A stretch of 64,000 nt of DNA from DATGJX01 sp035279385 (GTDB taxonomy: Bacteria > Vulcanimicrobiota > Vulcanimicrobiia > Vulcanimicrobiales > Vulcanimicrobiaceae), in contig DATEHZ010000076.1 in assembly GCA_035279385.1 (NCBI GenBank), positions 1 through 64,000 of the forward strand. Reading direction: 5' to 3'. The position numbers and the translations under genes are program-made. Below the pieces are notes generated by a model, which had not been told where the DNA came from, made no database searches, and was given only the letters and a program-made list of their open reading frames with translations. Every line of letters begins with the position of its first letter. Within the stretch, counting starts at the first letter, position 1. Shown here one piece after another: positions 1 to 8,567 of this stretch.

Positions 1-560
1 CGCAGACCGTACATCGAACTGACTTCGTGCCCGGCGGTCGCGAATAATCCGAGCGTTCGCGCATCCGCAACCGCCGCAGTCTCGGCATCCGGACGATCGA
101 CGGCGAAGGCTTGCGAAACCGCAACCGCCTGCGCGCCGTCCCGGCGCAAATCTTCCAGCGCCGCGTGCGCCGCGTCGCCGGCACGCGCGAACGCGAAACG
201 CGCTTCGAACGGAATGCCCGGAGCAAGCTGCAGGCGCGGAAAGCGCATCTGCAATCGCGCAAGCGGTCCGAATCCGTCCAGCAGGCCCAGCACGCCCACG
301 TTCGCAACGTCGCCCTCGAGCAGTGCGTTGGTCGCCTGCGTCGTCGAGTGCGCGATGAACGCCACCTCCGCGGCCGCAACAGCGCTTTGCGCAAAAATGG
401 CCTCGATGCCCGCGATGATGCCGGCGGCAACGCCTTCCGCTGCCGCGTGCGTCGTGGGAACTTTCACGCGTGCGACGACGGCGCGGGACTCCGCGTCGAT
501 CGCGACGACGTCGGTGAACGTTCCCCCGACGTCGATGCCGAGACGAAGCTTACGCGACAT
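1..560 (-). CDS. Hydantoinase/oxoprolinase (HyuA-type) N-terminal part, truncated by window edge
   Basis: The reading frame starts at ATG 558-560 and runs off the left edge without a stop, so only about 186 N-terminal residues are visible. It opens with a basic stretch and then GIDVGGTFTDVV, the ATP-binding phosphate-1 loop of the hydantoinase A/oxoprolinase (ASKHA fold) family, followed by AHSTTQATNALLEGDV, also typical of that family. Such enzymes hydrolyse 5-oxoproline or hydantoins with ATP in the cytoplasm. The start overlaps the end of the upstream methyltransferase by 11 bases, so this is the last visible gene of a six-gene coupled operon. Family assignment is solid; the substrate cannot be told from this fragment. 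Confidence 0.85.
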   Translation of the reverse strand, partial: MSRKLRLGIDVGGTFTDVVAIDAESRAVVARVKVPTTHAAAEGVAAGIIAGIEAIFAQSAVAAAEVAFIAHSTTQATNALLEGDVANVGVLGLLDGFGPLARLQMRFPRLQLAPGIPFEARFAFARAGDAAHAALEDLRRDGAQAVAVSQAFAVDRPDAETAAVADARTLGLFATAGHEVSSMYGL

Positions 561-1266
561 CGGCGGCGAGGACGTACGCGTTCAACGCCATCTCGACGAA
601 GCCGTCACGCGCAAAGCGGTCGAAGAGCCGAGCCATCTCACGCCGGAGCGCTGCCGCAGCCTCGCCTTCGCGCGGCAAATACGAGGTCGAATCGACGCGG
701 CCGATCAGGCCTTCCTGCGTCAAACGCTGTTTGAAGGGGACCACCGCGCGGCGCAAACCGCTGCCGGCGAGCGTCGAGAATATCTCGAGCGTTCGCATGC
801 GCAGCGCTTCCGTATCGTCGGTCGCATAACGGCGCGCGATTGCGGCGTATGCAGCGCAGAACGGCTGGGTTTCATCGCGCTCGTATTGGAGCAGTGCGAG
901 GCGCCGTCGCGCGACGCGGGCAAACTCGGCGAAGGCGCGCAGCGGATCGAACCAATGAAAGGCTTGAAATGCCGCCGCGACGTCGACGCTCTTGTCCGGC
1001 AGCGGGAGCGTCTCGGCGCAGCCGTCTTCCCAGCGCACGTTCAGGCGCGATTCGGCGCGCTCGCGCATTTGCGCGTTCGGTTCGATTGCGACGACGGAGC
1101 CGACGCGCTGCGCGAGCAGATTTGTGGAAATACCCGTGCCCGCGCCGACGTCCGCGACGATGAGATCCGCTTCCGGCCCTAGGCCGCGCAGCAGCGCGTC
1201 GATAGCCGCTTTCGGATAGGCCGGCCGATATGCGGCGTATGCGCCCGCCCGCTCAGAGAAGCGCAA
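550..1266 (-). CDS. Class I SAM-dependent methyltransferase
   Basis: About 238 residues. The glycine-rich SAM loop VADVGAGTGISTNLLAQ lies near residues 40-55, followed by the acidic motif II VAIEPNAQMRERAE and AFQAFHWFDP, as in type-11 methyltransferases that act on small molecules. The frame is open further upstream, but that part only shadows the peptidase gene. I chose TTG at 1264-1266 because it precedes FSERAGAYAAYRPAYP, the usual N-terminus of this family, and overlaps the peptidase stop by 14 bases. The 3' end overlaps the next gene by 11 bases, so translation is probably coupled. The substrate is unknown. The start codon is the least certain element. Confidence 0.78.
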   Translation of the reverse strand: MRFSERAGAYAAYRPAYPKAAIDALLRGLGPEADLIVADVGAGTGISTNLLAQRVGSVVAIEPNAQMRERAESRLNVRWEDGCAETLPLPDKSVDVAAAFQAFHWFDPLRAFAEFARVARRRLALLQYERDETQPFCAAYAAIARRYATDDTEALRMRTLEIFSTLAGSGLRRAVVPFKQRLTQEGLIGRVDSTSYLPREGEAAAALRREMARLFDRFARDGFVEMALNAYVLAADVA

Positions 1267-2629
1267 TTTCGTCGTACAACGCGCACATCGTTTTGATGCC
1301 GCCGAAGAATTGCGAGAGCGAGAACTTCTCGTTCGGCGCGTGGATGCGATCGTCGGGCAAACCGACGCCGATGAGCACTTGCGGAAGTTTGAGAATGCGA
1401 TCGAAACTTGCGACGGGCCCGATCGTCCCTCCGGTGCCGATAAAGACCGGCGGTTTCCCGAAGCCGGCTTCCATCGCGCGTGCGGCCGCCGCAACGGCGG
1501 GATGCTCGCGCGAGGTCGACACCGCGCGGACGTCGCCGGCGGACTCTACTTCAACGCGTACGCCGCGCGGCGCGTGCTTCGTGATGTATTCGCGCACGGC
1601 GTCTTTGACGCGCTGCGGTTCCTGTTCGCCCACCAGGCGTGCCGAAATCTTCGCTTTTGCCCAACTGGGAATGATCGTTTTGCTGCCCGGACCCTGGTAG
1701 CCGCCCCAAATGCCGTTGCACTCCAGCGTCGGACGAAACCATTGCCGTTCGAGCGGCATGCGTCCGCGCTCGCCGCCGAGTTCGGGCACGCCGTGCGTGC
1801 GCGCTTCCTGCGCTTCATCGAACGGCAGACTCTGCAACTCTGCAGAAGTGGCCGGATCGAGATCGCACACGCCGTCGTAAAAGCCCGGAACCGTAACGCG
1901 TCCCTCGCCGTCTTTCAATCCGGCGATAATCTTCGCGAGCGCTTCGATCGGGTTGACGATGAGGCCGCCGAAGTAGCCCGAGTGCAGATCCTCGCCGGGT
2001 CCGTGAACGGCGATCTCCCAGTGCACCAGACCCCGAATCGAGGTCGTGAGCGAGGGCACGTCTTCGGCGTAGACGGCCGTATCGGATATCACCGCGAGAT
2101 CCGCGCGAAATTTGTCTTCGTAGCGTGCGAGCGCCGCTTCGAAATTCGGCGAGCCGATCTCTTCTTCGCCTTCGACGATCACTTTGACGTTGATCGGCAG
2201 CGTGCCGCGCGTGCGCAAATGCGCTTCGATCGCGGCGAGATGCATGAGCACTTGGCCTTTGTCGTCGACCGTGCCGCGGCCGTAGATATTGCCGTCGCGC
2301 ACCGTCGCTTCAAACGGCGGCGAATGCCAGAGCTCGAGCGGGTCCGCAGGCTGTACGTCGTAATGCCCGTAGAGCAGAATCGTCGGTTTGCCGGGCGCTT
2401 TGAGCCACTCGCCGTATGCGAGCGGATTGCCCGCGGTTTCCAGTACCTGCGAATCCAGGCCGATTTGCGACATGCGCTGCACCAAGCGCTCGCAGCAGCG
2501 GCGCACGTCGGCGCGATGCTCGGGATCGGCGGATATCGACGGGATGGCGACCCAAGCCTTGAGTTCGTCGAGATACTGCGCTTCGTGCTGCGTGCAGTAA
2601 GCTGCAAGATCGGAATCGATAACGGTCAT
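1253..2629 (-). CDS. M20-family dipeptidase (ArgE/DapE/CPG2 superfamily)
   Basis: 458 residues, normal length for M20 dipeptidases. The di-zinc ligands are all present in order: GHYDVQP (first His and catalytic Asp), GRGTVDDKG (bridging Asp), EGEEEIGS (general base Glu and ligand Glu), VISDT, and a C-terminal HAPNE. The dimerisation (lid) domain sits between. No signal peptide is seen, so it is probably cytoplasmic and cleaves imported dipeptides or N-acylated amino acids. ATG 2627-2629 overlaps the stop of the transporter gene as ATGA, a strong sign of coupling, so the transporter may deliver its substrate (inference). High confidence in family, low in exact substrate. Confidence 0.92.
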   Translation of the reverse strand: MTVIDSDLAAYCTQHEAQYLDELKAWVAIPSISADPEHRADVRRCCERLVQRMSQIGLDSQVLETAGNPLAYGEWLKAPGKPTILLYGHYDVQPADPLELWHSPPFEATVRDGNIYGRGTVDDKGQVLMHLAAIEAHLRTRGTLPINVKVIVEGEEEIGSPNFEAALARYEDKFRADLAVISDTAVYAEDVPSLTTSIRGLVHWEIAVHGPGEDLHSGYFGGLIVNPIEALAKIIAGLKDGEGRVTVPGFYDGVCDLDPATSAELQSLPFDEAQEARTHGVPELGGERGRMPLERQWFRPTLECNGIWGGYQGPGSKTIIPSWAKAKISARLVGEQEPQRVKDAVREYITKHAPRGVRVEVESAGDVRAVSTSREHPAVAAAARAMEAGFGKPPVFIGTGGTIGPVASFDRILKLPQVLIGVGLPDDRIHAPNEKFSLSQFFGGIKTMCALYDEIALL

Positions 2630-4626
2630 GACGTAAACGGTTCTCCCAGTTGAATATCCAGCGTCGCGCTTCCGCGCTGCAGTTCGAAACTATGCGGCTT
2701 GCCGTCGTAGGCGCGGGCCTGCGTCTGATACGTGCCGTATTCCCACCAATACAGGCCGTCGAGTTTGTTCACGATGTCGTTCGTGCGCATGCCTGCGGCG
2801 TACGCGGGGCCGCCGGCGCGAACGTACGTGCGCATGTTCCCGTCGACGGTTTTGAAGAGCGAGTAGTAGTACGCCGGCGCGTCTCCCGCCGCGTACGCCA
2901 GACCTTGCCCGAGCAGATGCGTCCAGCGCTCGCCGTTCTGCGCGCCCCACTGCTGCATGCGAACCGCGCCCTGTGCGGCCAGACGTTCGATATCGCCGCT
3001 TGCCGGCTGCTTGAACACCGCGTGGTCGTGCCATTCGTTCACGACCCAGCCGCCGCAGTCGAATAGACGCACGCCGATGTCGACGTCGATGCCTTCCAGC
3101 AGCGAGAAGCGCGTGGAGAGCACTTCGGCGTACGCCGCGTACGGCTTACCGGCGCAGTTTTGCGCGTTCGGATCGGTTTGCATGGCAAAGGCATGCACGC
3201 CGCCGGCATCGAGCGCGCGCATGACCGCACCGCTTGCGATCTTCGCATCCGCGCTCCCGTCCGTGCCGACCGCGATGCGTCCATTTGCGTTTTGCGGCGC
3301 GAACAGGCCCGGCTGCGGCAATTCCGCTGCTGCCGCAGCGGGGATCTCGGCCGCGAACGGATGCAGCCCGAAGAACGACGGGGAGCCCGCGGCGACGGCA
3401 ATGCACGCCGCGATAGCGACGGCGGTTTGATACGGCAGCGTTCTGCGCGTGATCTCCTCGATGTGCACGCCGGTATAGTTTGCGACCCAGACGTTGGCGG
3501 TGTTGGTGGGATCGCAGACGTTCTGAACTTGCACGACGGCCATGATCGCCGCGACGAGGATCACCGCAGGCAGCGCATGGGCGGAGAGCAGCACCGTGAA
3601 GATGGCGATGCCGACGCCGAACGGATTGAGCGGTCCGCGATAGAGCGCGAGCGGACTGAGAACCCCGAAGATTGCGACGAACACGAACGGATTGTGCAGC
3701 GCTTGCGAGGTTGCCAGCGGATGCATCGCCGCGACGAACGCGGGTTCTTTCGTCGCCGTGAAGAGCATGCCGATGCCGATGAAGAGTACGACCGCCGGAG
3801 CGACGTCTTCGACCCCTTTGATCGCCGCCGAGACGAGCGTCGCAATCGCGCGCGACGGGCGCGTCGTCACCGCACCGTAGACCGCCGAGACGCCGAAGGA
3901 GAGCACCGGATCCCAATGCAGCGTGTAAAACAGCACGATCGGCAGCACCGGGGTGACGAGCGCGAACCACGGAACGCGCGGCGACGCGGGCTGCTCGCCG
4001 CGGACGGCCCACGTTGCGTACGCGCGGGAGCGGCTGAACGAGACGGCCGCGTACACGACCAGCGCGACGAGGTCGATCGCGGCGAGCACGAGCGCGTAGC
4101 CGTACATCTGCTGCTGGCTCACGCCGAAGAGCTGAATGTAGAATTTCCAGTTGACCAGATTAAAAATGAATCCGAGCGCGAACGCCATGAGAAAGAGCGT
4201 CGCGGCGATCTTGCGCGGCACGCCCGTCGTCATCATAATCGGCAGCACGATCGAACCGACCATGATAATCGCGCCGAGTCCGCTGAGCGATACGAACAGC
4301 ACCGCCACCACGGCGCAGAGCAGCAGCGCCAGCAGCAGCGGCTGTTCGCCGCCGAACTCCGCCGCGAAATTCACGATGCTTTTCGCAATGCCGGTATCGA
4401 GCGTCACGCGGCCGAGCATCGCGCCCAGAATCACCGTGACGTACACGCTCGCCAGCGCCGACGCGCCCTTGACGATGATGTCGCCCACGCCGGCGGGCGG
4501 CACACCGGCGACGAACGCCATCACGATCGCCATCGCCGGCACCGCAAGCAGCGCGGGCATCGCGCGCGTATACATCAGTGCGGCAAAGACGAGGAAGACG
4601 ACGAGGACCGCGATGGGGAGCATCAT
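2626..4626 (-). CDS. Ion-transporter-superfamily permease fused to a C-terminal PDZ-containing domain
   Basis: 666 residues. The first roughly 450 form a polytopic membrane domain with about 11-12 hydrophobic segments, resembling CitMHS/GntP-like carboxylate permeases of the ion transporter superfamily. Then comes an Ala/Pro linker and a soluble region of about 190 residues ending in a PDZ-like fold (AGGPAYAAGMRTNDIVNKLDG near residue 610). A permease carrying its own PDZ domain is uncommon. The longer open frame upstream is rejected: ATG 4624-4626 overlaps the hexosaminidase stop as ATGA and begins a clear hydrophobic N-terminus (MMLPIAVLVVFLVF). The gene lies between a secreted-type hexosaminidase and a cytoplasmic peptidase, which suggests uptake of a released compound. 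The substrate is not predictable. Confidence 0.75.
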   Translation of the reverse strand: MMLPIAVLVVFLVFAALMYTRAMPALLAVPAMAIVMAFVAGVPPAGVGDIIVKGASALASVYVTVILGAMLGRVTLDTGIAKSIVNFAAEFGGEQPLLLALLLCAVVAVLFVSLSGLGAIIMVGSIVLPIMMTTGVPRKIAATLFLMAFALGFIFNLVNWKFYIQLFGVSQQQMYGYALVLAAIDLVALVVYAAVSFSRSRAYATWAVRGEQPASPRVPWFALVTPVLPIVLFYTLHWDPVLSFGVSAVYGAVTTRPSRAIATLVSAAIKGVEDVAPAVVLFIGIGMLFTATKEPAFVAAMHPLATSQALHNPFVFVAIFGVLSPLALYRGPLNPFGVGIAIFTVLLSAHALPAVILVAAIMAVVQVQNVCDPTNTANVWVANYTGVHIEEITRRTLPYQTAVAIAACIAVAAGSPSFFGLHPFAAEIPAAAAAELPQPGLFAPQNANGRIAVGTDGSADAKIASGAVMRALDAGGVHAFAMQTDPNAQNCAGKPYAAYAEVLSTRFSLLEGIDVDIGVRLFDCGGWVVNEWHDHAVFKQPASGDIERLAAQGAVRMQQWGAQNGERWTHLLGQGLAYAAGDAPAYYYSLFKTVDGNMRTYVRAGGPAYAAGMRTNDIVNKLDGLYWWEYGTYQTQARAYDGKPHSFELQRGSATLDIQLGEPFTS

Positions 4627-6548
4627 TTTACAATGGAGCTCAGCGGCGGCAGGGCCTTTCCCGAATAGTAGTCGAGCGTCGCTGCATACACGGCGTCCGC
4701 ACGCGCGATATTGCGCTGGGCGTTCGCGTGATAGCGTTCGAGATTCGATGCGAGATGACTCTCGCGGTTCTCGTAGCGCCACGCCGCCGCGTACAGCGGC
4801 TCGATCTCCTCGTAACCGTCGCGCAGTTCCCAGAACCAGTACTTCGCCCAGTACAGGTCGCGCCCGGACGGGCTGCCTTTCTCATGCGCGTGCGCGTCCG
4901 CTTGCGCGTACATGCCGGCGATCTCCGCGGCGGCTTGGAATTTGCGCCCGATGAAATCGTACTTGCGCGCCGCCAGGAACATCACGCGCGCGGCATTCGC
5001 ATGCAGCGGCGGCGCCGCTGCGATCAAATGCTCCTGCACCGCCTCCGCCTCGAGCCGCACCCGGCGCAGGTCGACTTTGCTCATGTGCGCGGCGGCACGC
5101 GAATCGAACGGATCGGCCCACATCAGGTAGTTGCTCGAATAGTCGTACGAATCCGACATGCGCGTTTGAATGTCGGCAAGTCCGGCGACGTCCTCGCCGT
5201 ACCTGGCGTCGGTGCTGCCGAAAAACGCAAACGAAAAATCGGACTGAAAGCGCGAAGGATCCACCGAGCGCTGCTCCCACGCGCTCACGCCCGCGTACAG
5301 CACGGGATACCACGTGGCCTCGAAGAGCGACTCGCCGTCGTCGTGCCAGACCGTTTGGAACAAACCCAGTACGTGGGCCTGCTTGCCTTCATCGATGAAC
5401 GTGCGCTCGTTGCGCAGCGCCGTGTTGACGTCGGGAAAGATTTGATTCCAATTGGAATCGCCGGGCGAGATCATCTGCTCGAAGCCGCCTTTGGCCAGGA
5501 GCGAGATGTACGGCATGAACGTTTTCTCTGCGCCGTAATGCCAGTTCACGACGACGGCGCCGCGCGGGAGCAGTTTCATGATCGCCGGATCTTTTTCGAC
5601 GCCGTCATCCCAGAGCATGAGGCGCGCGCCGGACGGTTTGACGATCGCATTCATCTGATTGATGTGCTGCGCGTATACCTGCGTGAGGCCGCGCTGCGCG
5701 ACCATCGCACTGCTTTGGCCGGCGCCGAGCGTCGACGTTTCGTCCGAGCCGATGTGAAAGAACGGCGGATGCGGCACGGCGGCCAATTCATCTTTGATCA
5801 GCTGCGCGACGTACGGAACGGAGATCGGCGAGGCCGGGCTGAGCAGGAACGCGTGCGGCAGCTCGGCGGCCGGTGCGTATTTCTCATACCGCAGCGTGTT
5901 GTGCATGTGCGCGAAGGTCTGTTGCTCGGGAATGAACGTCACGTGAAAGCGGCGCGCGTATGCGTTCAGTTCGCGCAGTTGCGCCGGCGTGATTCCGTCG
6001 AGCGGCGCCGGCAGCGGATCGTGCGGATCGACGAACACGTGCTCCATGTACGGCGAGTAACCGTTCATTTTGAACGCGGCGATCGTTCTGATGCGCTCCT
6101 TGAAATAGCGCATGTTGGGCAGCGGGCCTCGCGAGACGTCGTCGGAGAGCACGCGCCAGCGCAGCGCCGGCGCATCGGACACGCGCACGCACGGCATCGA
6201 CCATCCGCCCGCGGAGCGCTGCGGTAACTGCGCGAGCGTCATCGCGCCGTAAAAGGCGCCGTCCGCATCGCCCGCGACGATCGTCACCGTACCGTCCGCG
6301 CGCGTCTGCAAGCGGTATGCCTGTGCCGGAAGACGCCCGTGTACCACGCGCACGTCGCTCCCGGCGGCGCTGCGCACCAGCGATGGAATCCCCAGCCCGC
6401 GCCAGCGCTCGTCGATTTCCTCGGCTGCCGCGGGATCGAAGTCCGCCGCAACGCGCAGCGATCGCTTCATCGGAAACGAGCACGTCCCGGCGGAGACGGT
6501 TTGGGGGCGCGGCAGCAAGTGGAGCGTGAGTGCTGCGAGCGCGATCAT
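4623..6548 (-). CDS. Glycoside hydrolase family 20 beta-N-acetylhexosaminidase
   Basis: 641 residues. An N-terminal GH20b-like domain (about 20-120) precedes a TIM-barrel catalytic domain. The family signature HIGSDE is present, with the catalytic pair Asp269-Glu270: Asp orients the substrate acetamido group and Glu is the acid. The short hydrophobic N-terminus (MIALAALTLHLLPRP) could be a signal peptide, so export is likely but not certain. The C-terminal 150 residues are helical and not assigned. Substrates would be terminal GlcNAc or GalNAc of chitin, peptidoglycan or glycans. The start overlaps the upstream stop as ATGA and the stop overlaps the transporter start as ATGA. Confidence 0.87.
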   Translation of the reverse strand: MIALAALTLHLLPRPQTVSAGTCSFPMKRSLRVAADFDPAAAEEIDERWRGLGIPSLVRSAAGSDVRVVHGRLPAQAYRLQTRADGTVTIVAGDADGAFYGAMTLAQLPQRSAGGWSMPCVRVSDAPALRWRVLSDDVSRGPLPNMRYFKERIRTIAAFKMNGYSPYMEHVFVDPHDPLPAPLDGITPAQLRELNAYARRFHVTFIPEQQTFAHMHNTLRYEKYAPAAELPHAFLLSPASPISVPYVAQLIKDELAAVPHPPFFHIGSDETSTLGAGQSSAMVAQRGLTQVYAQHINQMNAIVKPSGARLMLWDDGVEKDPAIMKLLPRGAVVVNWHYGAEKTFMPYISLLAKGGFEQMISPGDSNWNQIFPDVNTALRNERTFIDEGKQAHVLGLFQTVWHDDGESLFEATWYPVLYAGVSAWEQRSVDPSRFQSDFSFAFFGSTDARYGEDVAGLADIQTRMSDSYDYSSNYLMWADPFDSRAAAHMSKVDLRRVRLEAEAVQEHLIAAAPPLHANAARVMFLAARKYDFIGRKFQAAAEIAGMYAQADAHAHEKGSPSGRDLYWAKYWFWELRDGYEEIEPLYAAAWRYENRESHLASNLERYHANAQRNIARADAVYAATLDYYSGKALPPLSSIVK

Positions 6549-6937
6549 GCGGTGCGCATCGCGGCGTCGCGCTTGTCGAAGGCATCACCGAGCTGCGTGA
6601 GCAGGCCGTTGAATACCGCGTTCTCGACAGCCTTGAGCGCCGCCGCGGATTCGACCACGGCGATGTCGGCAAGCAGAGTCGCCTCGATGCGCTGCGGCGT
6701 GGGATCGGTGTCAAAGACGTGAAAGACGTCTTGGTTGATGAATTCACAGCGCAGCAGCACGCGATCGTAGGACGTGCGTTCGTCGGCGGCGAGATTGTCG
6801 ATCTCGACCCCGGGCAGCTGCGAGAGCGCCTCGCCGACAAAGGCACGGATTTGCTCGTCGGAGACGCGGCGGTGCTCCGCCTCGGCATAACCGGCGAACC
6901 CGTCTATAAAAGACCGAATCCGTTCCATGGCATCCAT
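6545..6937 (-). CDS. Hypothetical protein, first gene of the hexosaminidase operon
   Basis: About 130 residues, soluble, acidic, mixed alpha/beta composition, no signal peptide or membrane segment and no motif I recognise. ATG 6935-6937 is taken as start; a GTG directly before it (6938-6940) is equally possible because the frame is open. The stop overlaps the hexosaminidase ATG as ATGA, so it is a genuine coupled gene. The promoter should lie in the short divergent gap 6941-6993 shared with the cyclase-like gene. Function unknown. Confidence 0.7.
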   Translation of the reverse strand: MDAMERIRSFIDGFAGYAEAEHRRVSDEQIRAFVGEALSQLPGVEIDNLAADERTSYDRVLLRCEFINQDVFHVFDTDPTPQRIEATLLADIAVVESAAALKAVENAVFNGLLTQLGDAFDKRDAAMRTA

Positions 6938-6993
6938 CACTTCGAGCTACGACGGTAAGCCCGCGGGGCCTCCCGGCCGAAAACCCGATCACC

Positions 6994-7947
6994 ATGGTAA
7001 CGGCAGTGCTCGCGGGCCTGCTGGCGGCCGCAGGGGTTGCCGGGCTCGCGCTGCTGGGGATGCGCTTCCTGAACGAGCGTGACGAACTGCACCGCTTGCG
7101 CGCGCTCTTTTCCCGTTACGTGCCCGAGCACGTCGTGGACGAGGTCTTGGCGCGGCGCGATCTGCGGCTGCTCTGGGCGCAGCGGCACTATGCGACAGTG
7201 CTATGCTGCCGCATTCGCAACTTCGGATTCTTCTCCGAAGAACTGAGCGCCGAAGAAACGCTGCGGCATCTCAACGAATTCTACGCGGTCGCGGGGCGCG
7301 CGATCGTGCGCCACGGCGGCGTCATCGAACGCCTGCACGCGGATGGTATCACCGCGGTGTTCGGCGTGCTGACCGCGGACACGTTTCAGGAAGAACGCGC
7401 GCTGCGGGCGGCTCTGCGCATCATTCGTCTCGCGAACGCGATGAACGTCCGATGGCAAGCGCAGGGGCGGCGGCCGTTCGAGGTCTTTGCCGGCGTGAAT
7501 TCGGGCCCGGTGGTCGCCGGAGAAGTCGGCTTCGCGCAGCGCCGGGAGTTCGCCATCGTCGGTCATCCGGCACACGTCGCATCCCGGCTCCAGCAAGCCG
7601 CGGAAGAAATCAACGCATCGATCGTCGCGGCCGCCGCAACCTTCGAGCCCGTCGCTGAGCAATTTGTCGGCGTGCAGACAACGACGCTGCCGCTTACGGG
7701 CCTGCGCAGGCTGCAGCGAGCGTATATCGTTCGCGGCCTTGCAAAACGGGCCGAGGAAGAGCTGCTGCGTCTGCCGCCGGAGATTGCCGCGCTGCACACG
7801 GTCATCGAACCGCCGAAGCCGCCGGCGGCGCCGGTCGAACCCGCGGCGCAGCCCGGCCCGCATTTCTACGGTCTGGACGATGCGCTCCCGGCGATGCCCG
7901 AGCTTCCGCCGGTCAGCGGGGAGTACGAAGCTCCGCAGAGCTTTTAA
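6994..7947 (+). CDS. Membrane-anchored class III adenylate/guanylate cyclase homologue with altered active site
   Basis: 317 residues: one N-terminal transmembrane helix (about 3-25), the usual linker RYVPEHVVDEVLA, a cyclase homology domain (about 65-240) and a Pro/Ala-rich C-terminal tail. Several catalytic positions have changed. The first metal-binding Asp of the canonical FADIxxFT motif is Arg73. The second (ADGITAVF, Asp117) is kept. The Asp of the usual IGD is His191, and the transition-state Asn appears as His194, while the following Arg198 is retained. It is therefore probably not a normal two-metal cyclase, and may be a regulator or a heterodimer partner. It is divergent from the operon at 6937 and followed by an ECF promoter at 7969. 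Confidence 0.82.
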   Translation: MVTAVLAGLLAAAGVAGLALLGMRFLNERDELHRLRALFSRYVPEHVVDEVLARRDLRLLWAQRHYATVLCCRIRNFGFFSEELSAEETLRHLNEFYAVAGRAIVRHGGVIERLHADGITAVFGVLTADTFQEERALRAALRIIRLANAMNVRWQAQGRRPFEVFAGVNSGPVVAGEVGFAQRREFAIVGHPAHVASRLQQAAEEINASIVAAAATFEPVAEQFVGVQTTTLPLTGLRRLQRAYIVRGLAKRAEEELLRLPPEIAALHTVIEPPKPPAAPVEPAAQPGPHFYGLDDALPAMPELPPVSGEYEAPQSF

Positions 7948-7968
7948 CCGCCCGCTAACGAACGGCGC

Positions 7969-7996
7969 AAATCCGCGGCTGAACTTGAGTCGTTAG
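7969..7996 (+). promoter_or_regulatory. Predicted ECF-sigma promoter P1 for the sigma/anti-sigma/GNAT operon
   Basis: -35 AAATCC at 7969-7974, exactly 16 bases, then -10 CGTTAG at 7991-7996. The sigma gene starts 40 bases downstream. The same -35, spacing and -10 occur before three other operons in the window (21827-21854, 23156-23183, 23185-23212), which is the main support. Seen in sequence; the link to sigma is inference. Confidence 0.65.
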
Positions 7997-8036
7997 ACCA
8001 CCGGGGGAAGCTCCCAATGAAGCGAAGCATCGGATC

Positions 8037-8567
8037 GTGGAAGACGCATCCCGGCTCATGGCGCGCGTGCGTAATCGAGACGCAGCCGCCTTCGAGGCCC
8101 TGTACGACGCGCATCACCGCCTCGTCTACGGCGTGGCGATGCGGATGCTTGGCGACGCGGCGAGCGCCGAGGACGTTACACAGGCAATTTTTCTCAAAAT
8201 TTGGAGCGCTCCACAGTTGTTCGAATCCGGGAACTTCACCGGTTGGCTCGTCCGCATCACGCGCAATCGCGCGCTCGACATGCTTCGAAGCAAATCGTAC
8301 CGCCATGAAGAGCTTCCGGAAGCCCAGCCTGCCGAAGAGATGCTTGAAGAAACCGCGTTTGCCCACATCGACGCCGACCGTGTCCGCGCTGCGCTCGCGC
8401 AGTTGCCGGAGGAGCAGCGCGAGCTCATCGAGATGGGATTCTTCGGCGGCGTAACCCATGAAGAGATGGCGCGCCGCTTCGGCATTCCGCTCGGGACGGT
8501 CAAGACGCGTATTCGCGCCGGCCTTCGCAAGCTTCGCATTGCGCTGCAAGAGACGGTGAGCGTATGA
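8037..8567 (+). CDS. ECF-family RNA polymerase sigma factor (SigK-like), copy 1
   Basis: 176 residues. Region 2 (FEALYDAHHRLVYGVAMRML and DVTQAIFLKIW) and region 4 helix-turn-helix (EEMARRFGIPLGTVKTRIRAGLRKLR) are complete, with no extra domains. The start is GTG 8037-8039, matched by GTG in the paralogue at 23112. An out-of-frame ATG lies 20 bases upstream in both genes. The stop overlaps the anti-sigma ATG as ATGA, the usual sigma/anti-sigma arrangement. Promoter P1 upstream suggests autoregulation or cross-regulation with copy 2. Membership of the SigK-like (ECF19) group is inferred from the RskA-type partner and the -35 sequence. Confidence 0.92.
   Translation: MEDASRLMARVRNRDAAAFEALYDAHHRLVYGVAMRMLGDAASAEDVTQAIFLKIWSAPQLFESGNFTGWLVRITRNRALDMLRSKSYRHEELPEAQPAEEMLEETAFAHIDADRVRAALAQLPEEQRELIEMGFFGGVTHEEMARRFGIPLGTVKTRIRAGLRKLRIALQETVSV

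Noticed and set aside
4578..6227. 549-residue plus-strand frame opposite the hexosaminidase
   Set aside because: Shadow; the GH20 catalytic motif and the ATGA overlaps support the minus-strand gene.
7975..7996. TGAAC (7979-7983) as the -35 of the sigma promoter
   Set aside because: Only seven bases from CGTTAG, far too close; AAATCC at 7969 with 16 bases is shared by all four sites.
8017..8454. 145-residue plus-strand frame starting at ATG 8017 with a good ribosome binding site
   Set aside because: Overlaps the sigma gene out of frame and has no domain beyond the first few codons; kept only as a leader observation.
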